Origin: Drosophila miranda
Lineage: Eukaryota; Arthropoda; Insecta; Diptera; Drosophilidae
Assembly: GCF_003369915.1 (NCBI RefSeq)
Contig: NC_046674.1
Location: forward strand, 7,688,001-7,752,000
Length of the DNA stretch: 64,000 nt
Direction: 5' to 3'
Below the pieces are notes generated by a model, which did not search any database, was not told the origin of the DNA, and saw only the letters and a program-made list of their open reading frames with translations. Positions 14,301 through 23,615 of the stretch are shown here, piece after piece. The translations under genes and the position numbers were made by a program. Within the stretch, counting starts at the first letter, position 1, and the number at the start of each line of letters is the position of its first letter.

Positions 14301-15124
14301 CGCACCGTCGAGCTGCAGTACGAGGAGGCCAGCACTCGCATCAACGAGCTGAGCACTGCCAATGTCAACCTGGTCTCGATCAAGTCCAGGCTGGAGCAGG
14401 AGCTGACCGTGGTCGCCTCCGACTACGAGGAGGTGTCCAAGGAGCTGCGCATCAGCGACGAGCGCTACCAGAAGATCCAGGTCGAGCTGAAGCACGTTGT
14501 CGAGCAGGTGCATGAGGAGCAGGAGCGCATTGTCAAGCTCGAGACCATCAAGAAGTCTTTGGAAGTCGAAGTCAAGGTAAGCGTGTACTTTGGGACTATC
14601 CAACATTCCAACATTACTCATCGCTTATGTGGTTTTAATTCAATTAGAACTTGTCCATTCGTCTGGAAGAGGTTGAGCTGAATGCCGTTGCCGGCAGCAA
14701 GCGCATCATTAGCAAGCTGGAGGCTCGCATTCGCGATCTGGAGTTGGAGCTGGAAGAGGAGAAGCGTCGCCATGCCGAGACCATCAAGATCCTGCGCAAG
14801 AAGGAGCGCACCGTCAAGGAGGTGATCGTACAGTGCGAGGAGGACCAGAAGAACATCATCCTGCTGCAGGATGCACTCGACAAGACCACTGCCAAGATCA
14901 ACATCTACAGGCGCCAGCTGTCCGAGCAGGAGGGCGTCTCCCAGCAGACCACCACCCGTGTGCGCCGTTTCCAGCGCGAACTGGAGGCCGCCGAGGATCG
15001 TGCCGATTGTGCCGAGTCCAACTTGAATCTGATCCGCGCCAAGCACCGCACATTCGTGACCACCTCCACCGTGCCCGGCTCTCAGGTGTACATCCAGGAG
15101 ACAACAAGAACGATCACCGAATAG
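2340..15124 (+). CDS. Paramyosin, long form (9 coding exons, 879 aa)
   Basis: Paramyosin is the coiled-coil rod protein that forms the core of invertebrate thick filaments, where myosin packs around it. Coding exons are 2340-2462, 3107-3163, 5864-5950, 6014-6180, 7833-8704, 8774-8901, 8974-9086, 13961-14576 and 14648-15124. All have GT/AG borders with matching phases and give exactly 879 residues, the length known for the D. melanogaster long form. A short Ser/Thr/Gly-rich non-helical head (about residues 1-30) starts [14 protein letters not shown]. An uninterrupted heptad-rich, Glu/Lys/Leu/Arg-rich coiled coil follows, and a short tail ends in [12 protein letters not shown] 2340 is the only sensible start. 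Exons are codon-biased and GC-rich compared with the AT-rich introns. The last two exons are shared with miniparamyosin. Expression is expected in muscle. Confidence 0.97.
2463..3106 (+). other. Prm intron 1
   Basis: Donor GTAAGA follows the codon for Glu41 and the acceptor is TTTTTTTGCAG. The intron is AT-rich with runs of A and T; no conserved-looking exon was seen inside. Confidence 0.85.
3235..3500 (+). repeat. Three diverged ~111-bp tandem units in Prm intron 2
   Basis: Starts near 3,235, 3,345 and 3,457 share the ordered blocks GGGGGAAG/GGGGGAGC/GGGAGAGC, TTTTgAGTCAT and TTGTTCTGGAAA. The first two copies are closely alike; the third is weaker. Confidence 0.6.
5753..5762 (+). promoter_or_regulatory. 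MEF2-like site in Prm intron 2
   Basis: The palindromic CTATAAATAG is a perfect YTAWWWWTAR match, 100 bp upstream of exon 3 in a muscle gene known to respond to MEF2. Occupancy is inference. Confidence 0.35.
6181..7832 (+). other. Prm intron 4 (1.65 kb)
   Basis: Donor AG|GTGGGC, acceptor GTTTGCTTGCAG, phase 2. It holds a CT microsatellite at about 7,221-7,258 and several short ATG frames without coding character. No RNA gene was seen. Confidence 0.8.
9889..10180 (+). repeat. Diverged direct repeat in Prm intron 7 (offset ~215 bp)
   Basis: Two copies of about 80-90 bp begin CATTTAAAATG at 9,889 and 10,104. They share AGTGCGATA, TTGC.TAAAGAT and TATTATTTCTAAGA in the same order. They lie just upstream of the miniparamyosin start. 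Confidence 0.6.
10611..15124 (+). CDS. Miniparamyosin (short Prm isoform, 637 aa)
   Basis: This isoform starts inside intron 7 of the long transcript. Its unique exon 10611-11431 encodes 273 residues beginning [14 protein letters not shown]. Donor AG|GTGCGG joins in phase 2 to the shared exons 13961-14576 and 14648-15124. The joined protein has 637 residues; the D. melanogaster short form is 640. The unique head is basic and non-repetitive (Tyr/Trp-rich near residues 18-60), followed by charged helical stretches (about 125-200), and has no long heptad array. The shared C-terminal 364 residues are coiled coil. Miniparamyosin is a thick-filament component mainly of adult muscle, made from its own promoter. 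Phase and junction agree perfectly with the long form, so both isoforms read the same shared frame. Confidence 0.93.
11432..11525 (+). CDS. Read-through extension of the miniparamyosin head exon
   Basis: If the donor at 11,432 is not used, the frame stays open for another 31 residues (including [10 protein letters not shown]) and stops at 11,525. A canonical AATAAA follows at 11,675-11,680. This would make a 304-residue head-only product lacking the coiled coil. Whether such a transcript exists cannot be told from sequence. Confidence 0.25.
11675..11680 (+). terminator. Possible intronic polyadenylation signal (AATAAA)
   Basis: AATAAA lies 150 bp after the read-through stop of the miniparamyosin head exon, followed by T-rich sequence. 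It would end an intron-retained head-only transcript. Confidence 0.3.
13016..13213 (+). repeat. Diverged direct repeat in Prm intron 7 (offset 113 bp)
   Basis: Copies starting GATCTCTGACA at 13,016 and 13,129 share AATGAGAGT-like, GTGGGCGGA, GAGACA.AGATT and GAAGTGGAA blocks over roughly 85-95 bp. Confidence 0.65.
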
Positions 15125-15442
15125 GATCACAGCCTAAACCAACACCAAAAAGCAGAGAGATCATTTTTTTTTAATTAACTCAAAACTCAATCAGAGAGGA
15201 AGATCAATGAGATTTCAGAGCAGAGAAGTTGCGTGAGAAAGTTTTTTATAATTTAAATTTTTTTTGCCATCTCCTCGCCGAGGAAGCGCACCAAGATCCC
15301 CAAGGCGGAATCGGCGGGGGGTCTCGTATAGGTTATACACTATAAATACATAACACTACACATCCTATCTATATAATAATAATACTATTTTGAAGTTCAT
15401 GTAATTTAATTAAAATAATGAACCTGGAAAACCCAAAAACCA

Positions 15443-15448
15443 AATAAA
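15443..15448 (+). terminator. Prm polyadenylation signal (AATAAA)
   Basis: First AATAAA after the paramyosin stop, about 320 bp downstream; further copies at 15,547-15,552 and 15,826-15,831 could serve longer 3' UTRs. Confidence 0.5.
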
Positions 15449-16692
15449 AACAAAATCAACGAAAACTTGGCAGAGTTTTTGCGAACAGAATACCTAGAAC
15501 TAGAGATAGAGATAGAGAGAGACAGAGAAGAGAGTTGTTGGCTTTCAATAAAATATCAATCAACATCAAGATCAAGATCAAGATCACCGATATGGCGATG
15601 AATAAATGTACTATGAAAATGTAGATGGAAATGGATATGGAAAACCATTTAGCAAGCAAGCAGCAATGCGCAACGATTTACCCAGAGTTACAACCGCTTC
15701 TACTATTTGTTTTTAGTTGACTTTATGTTTAGTAGGTAAATTTTCTGTGTGCTCGCAACACCCCACTTTCGATATTACAAAACCACAAACTGAGCAATTT
15801 TCACATTTTTTACTTTGTATCTTGCAATAAAACGAAATTTTATTCATAATAATAACAAATAATAAACTATACAAAAATGTATCAATTTTACTAATGGAAG
15901 AAACAGAAAAATCATATAAGGGGAGCACGCGGGGAGGCATGGGGAAGATGTTATGAAATAGAATGAGATAGAATCATACTTTTGAAGATGTTTTTTGTCG
16001 GCAGTTCTCTACATTAGAGATGTAGTCACAGGTGTTTTTTTGCCTGTGCATGGGACGCTGCCGATCTCTTGTTTTGTATGGTTTATGGGGTGCAAAATGA
16101 TTCGCACATTGGTGGGAGTACTAATCTGAATCATAATATGAACGATTGTACCCCTGTAGCTTTGTTGTTGGATCGGACCATGTGGATCGCATCCAGCGAT
16201 CAAGGGAACAAAACTACGAAACAACTTTTGAGTTAAGACCACTGATTGGGAATCAATGACCAATAAGACTCTCGACTTCTCTACGGCCATAGATTTGCAA
16301 GCTTTTTGTCGTATTGTGATTTAAAAATTCAGTTGAAGAGCTTAGGGGGGGAATTCAAAGCTATCGGATGTCAAAGATAGGTTGCCGGATCCACAGAAAA
16401 TAAATTTAGGGAGCTATTTAAGCAAATATCTCAGGACTGATATAACCAGGTGTACGATAATAAATAAAATCTACAGATTGTGCTCAGACTTTTGGTTCAG
16501 AGTAGCCAAAACTCGATCGATCACAACCCGAATGCAAGCTGCAGTTGCGGGAGAGTTCCAAGACGTGGATAAGAATTTACCCTATCTCTCAGTGGGAACA
16601 GTGGGAAAATATACTTAAAGCCCTAACCGTAGGCAAAACACCGCTGGGTAGTAGAAAACCAGTAAAACAGTTACATGTTTAAGCTATCACTA

Positions 16693-16698
16693 TTTATT
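16693..16698 (-). terminator. Polyadenylation signal of gene A
   Basis: AATAAA on the minus strand, about 33 bp past the stop codon. Confidence 0.6.
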
Positions 16699-16730
16699 AA
16701 GAGTTTCGATCTATTGGGATCATGGGATCT

Positions 16731-17221
16731 TCAGTTCAGCGCCGCGACCGCCACCTTGGCGCCAGTGTTGAGCGTAACGCTCTTCTGGCCATAGGCTCCA
16801 CCATAGTGGCTCTTCTTGAAGACTGCAATCGAGAGAACGGCATGACATTAGCATACATCAGATTATAAATTTTGCTTAGAGGTAACCCACCTGGATCGAT
16901 TTCGGCCACGAAAGAGCGTGGTGGCAGGGCGGCGGCATAGAGATTGTCGAGGGGACCATAACGCTTGGCCAGCAGAGGTCGGCCCTGCTCCCAGCCATAA
17001 CGATTGAGGGCATTCCAATCGGCGCCGTCCAATTTCGCTGCAGAGGCGGCAGCACCAGCGGCATTGGTGAGGGCAGCGGCCTGTGCCTCGGCCGTCTCGG
17101 CGGCCCTGACCACATCCACGTAGCCGCCGGAACCGGAGCGGTAGCTGGGCCTGTGGGCCACAATGGCCGAGATGTAGCAGGCCAAGAGCAGGCAGAGGAG
17201 ACGCATGTTGTTGGCGGACAT
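16731..17221 (-). CDS. Secreted Ala-rich protein of the cluster, gene A (140 aa)
   Basis: Not recognised by name. Exon 1 runs 17221-16891 and exon 2 16822-16731. Donor G|GTGGGT and acceptor CGATTGCAG remove a 68-bp intron, replacing the read-through tail by one ending in KVAVAALN. The product has a signal peptide (MRLLCLLLACYISAIVA, from either Met1 or Met6), an Ala-rich middle (about residues 38-65) and a C-terminal half rich in Tyr/Gly. It lacks the Rebers-Riddiford chitin-binding motif. A TATAAAAG box lies about 70 bp upstream of the ATG, and an AATAAA (complement of 16693-16698) follows the stop. Its place beside three similar genes suggests a secreted structural protein of cuticle or another extracellular matrix, which is inference. 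Unlike the other three, its intron is near the 3' end. Confidence 0.82.
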
Positions 17222-17288
17222 GTTTGTTGGTTGGTGCGAGGAAGCGAATGTTTCGGAAACTAATTAGCCACAGCGAGTGTCCAAATTG

Positions 17289-17296
17289 CTTTTATA
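17289..17296 (-). promoter_or_regulatory. TATA box of gene A
   Basis: TATAAAAG on the minus strand, about 70 bp upstream of the start codon of gene A. Confidence 0.65.
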
Positions 17297-18723
17297 GCAA
17301 TACCATTTGAGTTGGCCAGCGATTCGTGTGCTGCCCAGACGTGACCAAACCCCAAGTCGATGCCCACTGCCACGGGGCGGATCATGACGAAACTGCGGCA
17401 CTTTCGGGGTGCCCCGACAGCCCCGCAGCGCCAGCATCCACAACTCTCCTCTCCCCCCCCGCCCAGCCTGATAAGGCCCGGAGTCTCCAACGCCACCGTC
17501 TCCAATTTCTATGCTCATCGAAATTGCGCGCCAAATTGTGACAGAGCCGGAGCCATAACCACAGCAACGACTACCACAACCTCCGGGAAGAGAAGCTGGC
17601 CGCCCCATTGATAGCAACTTCCCCCGGCTCGGCACGCTCTGTTCGCTTTTGGTGTGTGCAGTATCGGGTCTTTGGCGCTGGCTGCCTCCACTGTACGGTA
17701 CTGCACTGTACGCATCGTGCATCATTGTGGGGTGGCTGTGGTTGCGGATCAATGAACGGGCGAACGAGCCTCGTCTCTAATTTCAGCCGATAAACCTGCC
17801 CTGGAATGCATACTTAGACGTTCCATTCGTAGTTTATCCGTCTGTGGATAGGCTACTTCCGATTCTCATTCCGGAACTCCTATTCCTCCCCTTGAGGCTT
17901 AATCCAAGTGTGTTACGGGTTCAACTTCGATTGTGGTTATCATGAGGGCTTGAAGGCCGTAGCTTGAACACAGGTACAGTAGTGGCTATGCCTGAAAGAA
18001 CTCAACGTTTCCTGTTTTTTAGTATGTACTGAGACACATTTATCAAGAAAAATCCACATTTATTAGCCAATATTTCCTCTGAACTGCGAAACTTTCAAGT
18101 CAAGAATTCTCTTGGTGATTCATCAAGCGACTCGAATGTCAACCGAAGGTGGCAATATGGCCCACAGCTCCGACGTAAACCAGTCAGCAAAAGACTTTGC
18201 TTACCTACCAGAAAATATTTCACAAAAATCAGCAAACATTCAAAGATTGTTGAAGAAGTAGAATGTCAGAGAAATGGGTGAAAAAAGTTTCCCAAGATGG
18301 AAATAAATGTTAATAAGTAAATGGCTAAGAAATGGGGGAAAACTGTTCGAAAAACTGGGAAAAACAGTGAAATTGTATAGCTCAAACATTCGTAAGTTCC
18401 AGTTTGAGTAAATCGTTGATAATACCCACATTTTGTTAAGTCAGAGAAACTCTGCTGTTCCAGTTTGACTCTGGAACTCTTTCACCGAAAGATTCTCCGA
18501 CTGAACACATTTGTTTACAAATTTCACAGCACGTTCTCGGCAAAGACATTCCCCCAAAAGTTGCAATCAAATTTCCAGAGCCACAGCTGCGTGCAGCTGC
18601 ATAAAAACCGAAATTCTGGTTCGATCCGACCAAAGTCGGAAGCAGAGATATAGTGCCCCCACTTTCTGTACGCCCAAAACTATACAACAAAACTGGTAGG
18701 GATTATGTTTTCTTTTGGTATTT
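17297..18723. other. Spacer between secreted-protein genes A and B
   Basis: GC-richer near the gene A promoter, AT-rich further on. Long frames on both strands at 17.26-17.75 kb lack start context, splice sites and family resemblance. Probably promoter-proximal regulatory DNA of gene A plus the end of gene B. Confidence 0.5.
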
Positions 18724-18729
18724 TTTATT
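18724..18729 (-). terminator. Polyadenylation signal of gene B
   Basis: AATAAA on the minus strand, about 63 bp after the gene B stop. Confidence 0.6.
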
Positions 18730-18791
18730 CGCGCTGCACGGGAGCGAATCCACACTGAGAAGGGGATTGGGGAGGAGGAGTATCCAACCGT

Positions 18792-19430
18792 CTAGTATCG
18801 TGGTCCTTCGACGTTGTAGCTTTGCTGGGGGCCATAGCTTTGCTGGGGTCCGTAGCTCTGCTGGGGGGCGTAGCTCTGCTGGCCGTAGTGGTTCTCCGGG
18901 ATGAACAGCTTGGCCACGGGCTCAGCGGGACGGACGGGCAGCACCACCTTGCTGTACTCCGGAGGCGAGACATAAGCCCGGTAGTTGTTCTGGCCGGGAT
19001 ACAGGAGAGTGGCGCCAGCTGGCTGGACAGTCCAGCGGGGTCCGTATCCGGCGCGACGTCCGTAGCTGCCGTGCTGAGGTCCACGCTGCGAGTGACCGCC
19101 ATAGCCCAGGGAAATGGGGCGAAGGATCTCAGAGCCATAACCGCCGCGGGAACCACCAGCAATGATCTCAACGGGACGCTGCTGCTGATTGCCTGCGGCA
19201 GCAGCAGAGCTGGCAGCCGAAGCGGCACCTCCATTGGAGTTCTGTCCATACCCTCCTTGTTGGCCGTAGCCTCCATGGCCGCCACCGCCATAGCCTCCGT
19301 GGCAGTTGCCGATGAGGCAGGCGCAGAAGAGAACCGCCAAAGTCTGTTGGGAACGATACGTGAAGGTTAGCCACTGGACTGGATTGGAGGAACGGGAAGT
19401 CATCGGTATACTTACAGCGAATGTGTTCAT
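18792..19430 (-). CDS. Secreted Gly/Tyr/Gln-rich protein, gene B (188 aa)
   Basis: The true start is ATG 19430: exon 1 (19430-19416) encodes only MNTFA. A 72-bp intron (GTAAGT...CCAACAG) follows, and exon 2 (19343-18792) continues with TLAVLFCACLIGNCHG, completing the signal peptide. The upstream frame to 19,514 is intron and leader read-through. The mature protein opens with GGYGG/GGHGGYGQQ repeats and an Ala-rich segment. A middle block contains RWTVQP, and the tail is three to four QQSYGPQ repeats ending in EGPRY. No chitin-binding consensus is visible. TATA box about 90 bp upstream, AATAAA downstream. Composition fits an insect cuticle or silk-like structural protein; exact name unknown. 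Confidence 0.85.
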   Translation of the reverse strand: MNTFAVSIPMTSRSSNPVQWLTFTYRSQQTLAVLFCACLIGNCHGGYGGGGHGGYGQQGGYGQNSNGGAASAASSAAAAGNQQQRPVEIIAGGSRGGYGSEILRPISLGYGGHSQRGPQHGSYGRRAGYGPRWTVQPAGATLLYPGQNNYRAYVSPPEYSKVVLPVRPAEPVAKLFIPENHYGQQSYAPQQSYGPQQSYGPQQSYNVEGPRY

Positions 19431-19519
19431 GGCTATAGAATGTCTGTTGTGTCTTTTGGGGGGCGCTAGCTGCTCGACACAGTTGGCACAATTAACAAAT
19501 GAAGTGGCCCGCACAGTTC

Positions 19520-19527
19520 TTTATATA
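19520..19527 (-). promoter_or_regulatory. TATA box of gene B
   Basis: TATATAAA on the minus strand about 90 bp upstream of the gene B start codon. Confidence 0.6.
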
Positions 19528-20322
19528 AGCAAAGTATTATTGTGGCACTCGAGACGTGATCTCGCCGCGAATTTATCACGGCTCCAAGCTCCACGATGCT
19601 CCCCACAGTCTCTGCCGTCTTTTCTCAGCTTCAGCTTTGGCCCGAACTTTGTCGTTCTGCAAAGTCTCGCGCTGTGTCCCCCTTCTGATACCAAGAACAT
19701 CCCATTGCTCGAGCTTCGTATCTGGGAAATTTGGATGCTGACCTCCAATGGGGGGTGTTCGCCAGGTCGTTGCATGCTTAGGCTGGTGCCTAAAGTCTGG
19801 AGTGGAAGTGCCTCAGGCCCATGTGCCTCGGGACAGTGTCTGAAGAAAGTTGAGTCACTTGGGAGGGTGTTTGAACAGAACAAGTATGGGTGATTTTTTG
19901 CAAGAGAAGGTATTATCAATAGAACCTGCTTTCTTCTAAATATTCCCAAAATATTTCGTTTCTTTAAGCTGAAAATTTCAACCCCAACAAATGTCTGATG
20001 ATACGCTAAAGCTTTCCCTTACCGAACACTTTTAAGCAAAATTAAAGTAGAATTTTATAAGAAATAGCAAATGACTTGTTCAAGAAATAGGAATGATATT
20101 CTCCTCCGACTTCTAGAATATCTATCTATTCTTCTCTGGCTATGAACCTGTACAACTCTATGGAACTATGTAGAGTATAGAGTATCATAATACCCTGCCA
20201 CAATTTTAACCATATGGCGCTGAAAAGTATGCCCTATACTTTAGCCTTTTTTCTGGCCCCCTTAATATGCAAGACTCTGTATTGTTTTGTTGTTCAACAT
20301 TCACCATTTGGTTCAAGACGTT
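19528..20322. other. Spacer between genes B and C
   Basis: No supported gene. A 195-codon plus-strand frame (19,306-19,893) runs through the 5' end and promoter of gene B and looks like chance. Confidence 0.5.
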
Positions 20323-20328
20323 TTTATT
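20323..20328 (-). terminator. Polyadenylation signal of gene C
   Basis: AATAAA on the minus strand about 90 bp after the gene C stop. Confidence 0.55.
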
Positions 20329-20416
20329 TTTCCAATCTCAGAGCATAGCTGCCGCTGCTGCTTGATCAAAGAAAGAAGGTCTGATGGGCTCGATTCGTTT
20401 CGTTGAGGGGCAGGAA

Positions 20417-20833
20417 TTAGTAGCCGCCGCGACCATGTCCGTGGCTGGGACCGTTGTAGCTGCCATCGATCTCGTAACGGGGCACGGCCCACTGGCTGTA
20501 GCGACCAGGGGCGATGGCAGCAGCTGCCGCGGAGGCAGCAGCCGAGGCACTGGAGCCAGAGGGAGCCGATCGCAGGATCTGGGGACGATCATAGCCCTGG
20601 TTGCCGTGTCCGCGGCCATAAGATGGCACCAGGATTTGCTCGTACTCCACACGATCGCCGCCGTATCCACCGTGGTTTCCGCCGCCATATCCACCGTGGT
20701 TGCCACCGTACACCGGGCTAGCGTTGATGTAGGCGAAGAGGGCCAGGCTGATGCAGACAAACTGTGGGAGGAGGAGGATTAGCTGGCTGATCCTTGAGCA
20801 GGGGTCTTCAGGACTACTTACCAGGTACTTCAT
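20417..20833 (-). CDS. Secreted Gly/Tyr/Ala-rich protein, gene C (118 aa)
   Basis: Exon 1 (20833-20822) encodes MKYL. A 60-bp intron (GTAAGT...CTCCCACAG) is removed and exon 2 (20761-20417) continues FVCISLALFAYINAS, giving a classic signal peptide cleaved before PVYGG. Without splicing the hydrophobic core is broken, which supports the intron. The mature protein has GGNHGGYGG repeats, the block ILVPSYG, an Ala/Ser-rich run (about residues 80-95), the block SQWAVPRYE and a GHGRGGY tail. TATAAAAG lies about 75 bp upstream and AATAAA downstream. It resembles genes B and D in layout and motifs; probably a secreted structural protein, name unknown. Confidence 0.85.
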   Translation of the reverse strand: MKYLVSSPEDPCSRISQLILLLPQFVCISLALFAYINASPVYGGNHGGYGGGNHGGYGGDRVEYEQILVPSYGRGHGNQGYDRPQILRSAPSGSSASAAASAAAAAIAPGRYSQWAVPRYEIDGSYNGPSHGHGRGGY

Positions 20834-20903
20834 GGTGAATGCTTAGTTTTGTTGGTTGTGGGATAATCAATCAAACTATGATTTCCCTAGCCCGAAACGC
20901 TCG

Positions 20904-20911
20904 CTTTTATA
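20904..20911 (-). promoter_or_regulatory. TATA box of gene C
   Basis: TATAAAAG on the minus strand about 75 bp upstream of the gene C start codon. Confidence 0.65.
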
Positions 20912-21759
20912 CGCGAAAAATAGACTGGATATTTACGTGACCCATATACGATCCGCACATATACGGGTTATATATAATAATAAATGTTATAGTGCTATAC
21001 TGTTTCAATGCAAGCCACATAACTGCTCAATTTATATACAAATGTACCTTTGGGGTATGTATTCCATTTCCATATACTTTTTGTCGGAGGTCTCGAGTCG
21101 CGAGCCATTATAAAATCGCTTGGGGTTACGCGATGTTCCATTGTTTCGTTGCCTGATTGTCCCAAGCAAGCCCCCGCCGACACACACGACTTTCTCAATG
21201 AATTCGCGAACGCGCTGGGTCTTCACAGACCTCCCCCCATACAAATATTTGACATATTGTCATTTTATTTGAACATTCGTTGGAGTAACGTTCTCTCTTC
21301 ACTTCCATGAGAGTTCCGCATAAGGAAACTGTTACTGATCACTGGTTAGAGGATAAGTGTTAAAGGCTTCTGGGCACTGGAAACAGTGTTCTCTTTTCTT
21401 CTACAAGAATAAGTTCTGGAAAGAACTTAGAAGAACTATTCAGTAAATGGAATTTCATATTCGTACAATGACAATTCTCTGGTGTTTTTGGAAGATCTCC
21501 CAGAATACCTACGCTAAATGAAAACTGAAAACATTTCAGCTTTTAGCTTTTCTTGAAGTCTTCAGCCACTCCATTCATACGAGTACGATTATGCACTCAT
21601 TTCAAGTCAAGACAGACTGAAATTTCCAGAACGTTTTAGCGCTTGCTCAGCTCTTGGCCGACCAAAGCCATGAGACAGAAATCTGAACCCAGAACCCAAC
21701 CAAAAAACCCCCAAGCCAATGAACACTCTACATAGTTTAAGTCTTGATGTTTCGTTGCA
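20912..21759. other. Spacer between genes C and D
   Basis: AT-rich, no supported gene; short frames only. Confidence 0.5.
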
Positions 21760-21765
21760 TTTATT
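21760..21765 (-). terminator. Polyadenylation signal of gene D
   Basis: AATAAA on the minus strand about 50 bp after the gene D stop. Confidence 0.6.
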
Positions 21766-21811
21766 CTTAGATTCCTTAACGACGATTCACTGTGGTTGTG
21801 CCTCTGGCCTC

Positions 21812-22416
21812 TTAATAGGATGACTTCCGGTATCCCTTCTTGCCGACGCCAGCCACTGAGCTGGAGGCAGCTGCCGCCGAAGCGCCCTGGGCCTCATCAC
21901 CGCGTCCGTAGCTCTGCTGGGGAGCACCATAGTTGCTGGGCCCGTAGGCGGGCTGCACGCGACGTGCGGGCTCACGCCAGACAAGGGGTCCTCCGGCACT
22001 GGGAGCGGCGAGGGCGAGCTTGGCCAGGGCAATGGCCTCGCGATCGACGGGCGGAGCACCGCCATAGCCGGATCCGGAGTACTGGCTGCCAATGTTGGCA
22101 TTGCTGTAGGCCGAAGAAATGGGTGCCGCCTCATAGCCACCGCCATATCCTCCCTGGTTTTGGCCATAGCCGCTGCGCTGTCCGCCGTACGAGGGTATGA
22201 TCGCCTTGACGGTCAAAGCAGGCTGCACCTGGTAGGCATAGGCGCCAATTGGTGCACTGCCGTAGCTTCCACGGCGACCTCCATAGCCGCTGGCCGAAAC
22301 TGCAGCCACGGCGCAGATGAAAATGCACTGAGGGGCGGAGCAGAGGAAGGATCTAGATCAGTTTGGGGCTCCGGAAGAGGGCTGGCTGTGCGGGGACTTA
22401 CCATGAACTTCATCAT
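21812..22416 (-). CDS. Secreted Gly/Tyr-rich protein, gene D (176 aa)
   Basis: Exon 1 (22416-22402) encodes MMKFM. A 74-bp intron (GTAAGT...CCCCTCAG) is removed and exon 2 (22327-21812) continues CIFICAVAAVSA, completing the signal peptide. The mature chain begins SGYGGRRGSYG, then has the block AIIPSYGG, GYGQNQGGYGGGY repeats and an Ala/Leu-rich helix-like stretch. LVWREPARR, PQQSYGRG and a Ser/Ala-rich region follow, with a basic tail KKGYRKSSY. A TATAAAAA box lies about 70 bp upstream and AATAAA downstream. Family resemblance to genes B and C (split signal peptide, [I/V]PSYG, QQSYG) indicates a local duplicated family of secreted structural proteins. Confidence 0.85.
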
Positions 22417-22485
22417 TTTGTGGTTTGTTTGTTTGGGTTTGTCTGGTTGCTGGGTAACTAATGCCTGACTGCTTCGGATAGTATG

Positions 22486-22493
22486 TTTTTATA
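22486..22493 (-). promoter_or_regulatory. TATA box of gene D
   Basis: TATAAAAA on the minus strand about 70 bp upstream of the gene D start codon. Confidence 0.6.
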
Positions 22494-23574
22494 CGGAAAT
22501 CCAGGCAATAATAATTCGCTTACGTGACTGGGGAATGTGATGCAATTTTGGCTCTCGTCGGAGTTCCCGAGCTGCCAAGTTTCCAAGTTTCCGAGCTCCC
22601 GTTCTGCGCTTTGTGGCAGCAATCTCAAGACGTCACCGACGACGTGTGCAGCAGTCCAGACCACAGACCCCAGACCCCAGAGCCAAAAACTCTTGGCTCT
22701 CAATTCGGCTGCGGTCCAGATAGCAGGCGTCGTCTATGGTTATGGCATTGTCTGTGGGAGACGAGACCCCCCCCCTGCCCATTACGCAACGAGCTATGAC
22801 TCGTCGGAAGCTTCTACCACTAGCATTTCCATTATTGAACACTTTTTCCTCGTGACTCGTACTCGTGACATTTCTGTCCACTGTTGGCTGACATTGGCTC
22901 CACGGTGCTCCCATGTGAGCCGTGACACCGTTTTTGTCGGTGACACAGAAAATGGCAAAAGGCATTGGGCTTCAACTTTCTGCTGCGTTGGTAGAATTTA
23001 TATACAAAAGCAAAAAAAGTTCAGATAAAATTACAATAAAATTATAAACAATAATAATAAAACACGCCCCGCAAAGCTTTTCAATAATATTCGAGTAAAA
23101 CTTTAGGAAATTGTCTTTGAAAGTTGTCTCAAATGCGGTGGAACACTTGGCTAGAATAATGTATGGTTTAGAAGTGGAAAAGGCTTGGGGGATCAGCATC
23201 CTATAGACGGTGGAAAATTGCTTTTAAAACGCTTTTTATTGGCTTTCAATTTATGAATGATGTACAACTTTATAAGTAATAATCAAACTGGGAAACAGAA
23301 CTTAAATATTAAAGCCATTTTCTAAGAGTACATCAGAGACAGATCTTGATTTCCATAATAGTTAAAGAGTGTTCCAAAAAGAGAATAGGTTAAGAGTGTA
23401 TTTAGAGTTAAGAGTGAAACGTAGGTAAGGCCTCTGTGCATATCTGCGCATCCAGTAGTGGCGATTGTTGGCTCTTGTTCAACAGAATTTTGAACAGAAG
23501 CTGACTTCGATTGTGGGGGTGTGTTTGCCCAATCTTGATGAGCGACACGTTTTGGGCCCAAGACCCTCAGACTT
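22494..23574. other. Spacer upstream of gene D
   Basis: No gene is firmly supported. A 79-codon minus-strand frame (23,322-23,561) followed by a minus-strand AATAAA at 23,235-23,240 was noted but has no recognisable family or signal peptide. Confidence 0.45.
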
Positions 23575-23580
23575 TATAAG
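23575..23580 (+). promoter_or_regulatory. Possible TATA box of the small secreted-peptide gene
   Basis: TATAAG, 41 bp upstream of the proposed ATG at 23,616; this would give a very short leader. The surrounding CTTTATAAG also reads as a TATA-like box on the other strand. Confidence 0.3.
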
Positions 23581-23615
23581 AGCCGCCGTGCCCATGGCCA
23601 GCAAACGCACTGAAA

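Larger units (their letters stand above)
15125..16730. other. Prm 3' UTR and spacer to the secreted-protein cluster
   Basis: AATAAA signals occur at 15,443, 15,547 and 15,826, so Prm transcripts probably end between about 15.46 and 15.85 kb. The remaining DNA up to 16.69 kb holds only short frames without coding character. Confidence 0.6.

Noticed and set aside
13665-14621. 318-codon minus-strand frame over Prm exon 8
   Set aside because: Same cause as above; it mirrors the paramyosin exon and has no start context or splice sites of its own.
17264-17752. 162-codon minus-strand frame upstream of gene A
   Set aside because: Covers the gene A TATA box and promoter, has no signal peptide or family resemblance, and overlaps open frames on both strands in GC-rich DNA.
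18792-19514. Unspliced 240-residue version of gene B
   Set aside because: It places the hydrophobic signal sequence in the middle of the protein; splicing 19,415-19,344 restores a normal signal peptide at the N-terminus.
19306-19893. 195-codon plus-strand frame
   Set aside because: Runs antisense through gene B exon 1, its intron and its promoter; composition is not protein-like.
23322-23561. 79-codon minus-strand frame with a nearby minus-strand AATAAA at 23,235
   Set aside because: Starts only about 15 bp from the TATA-like box, has no signal peptide, domain or splice support; kept as noted only.
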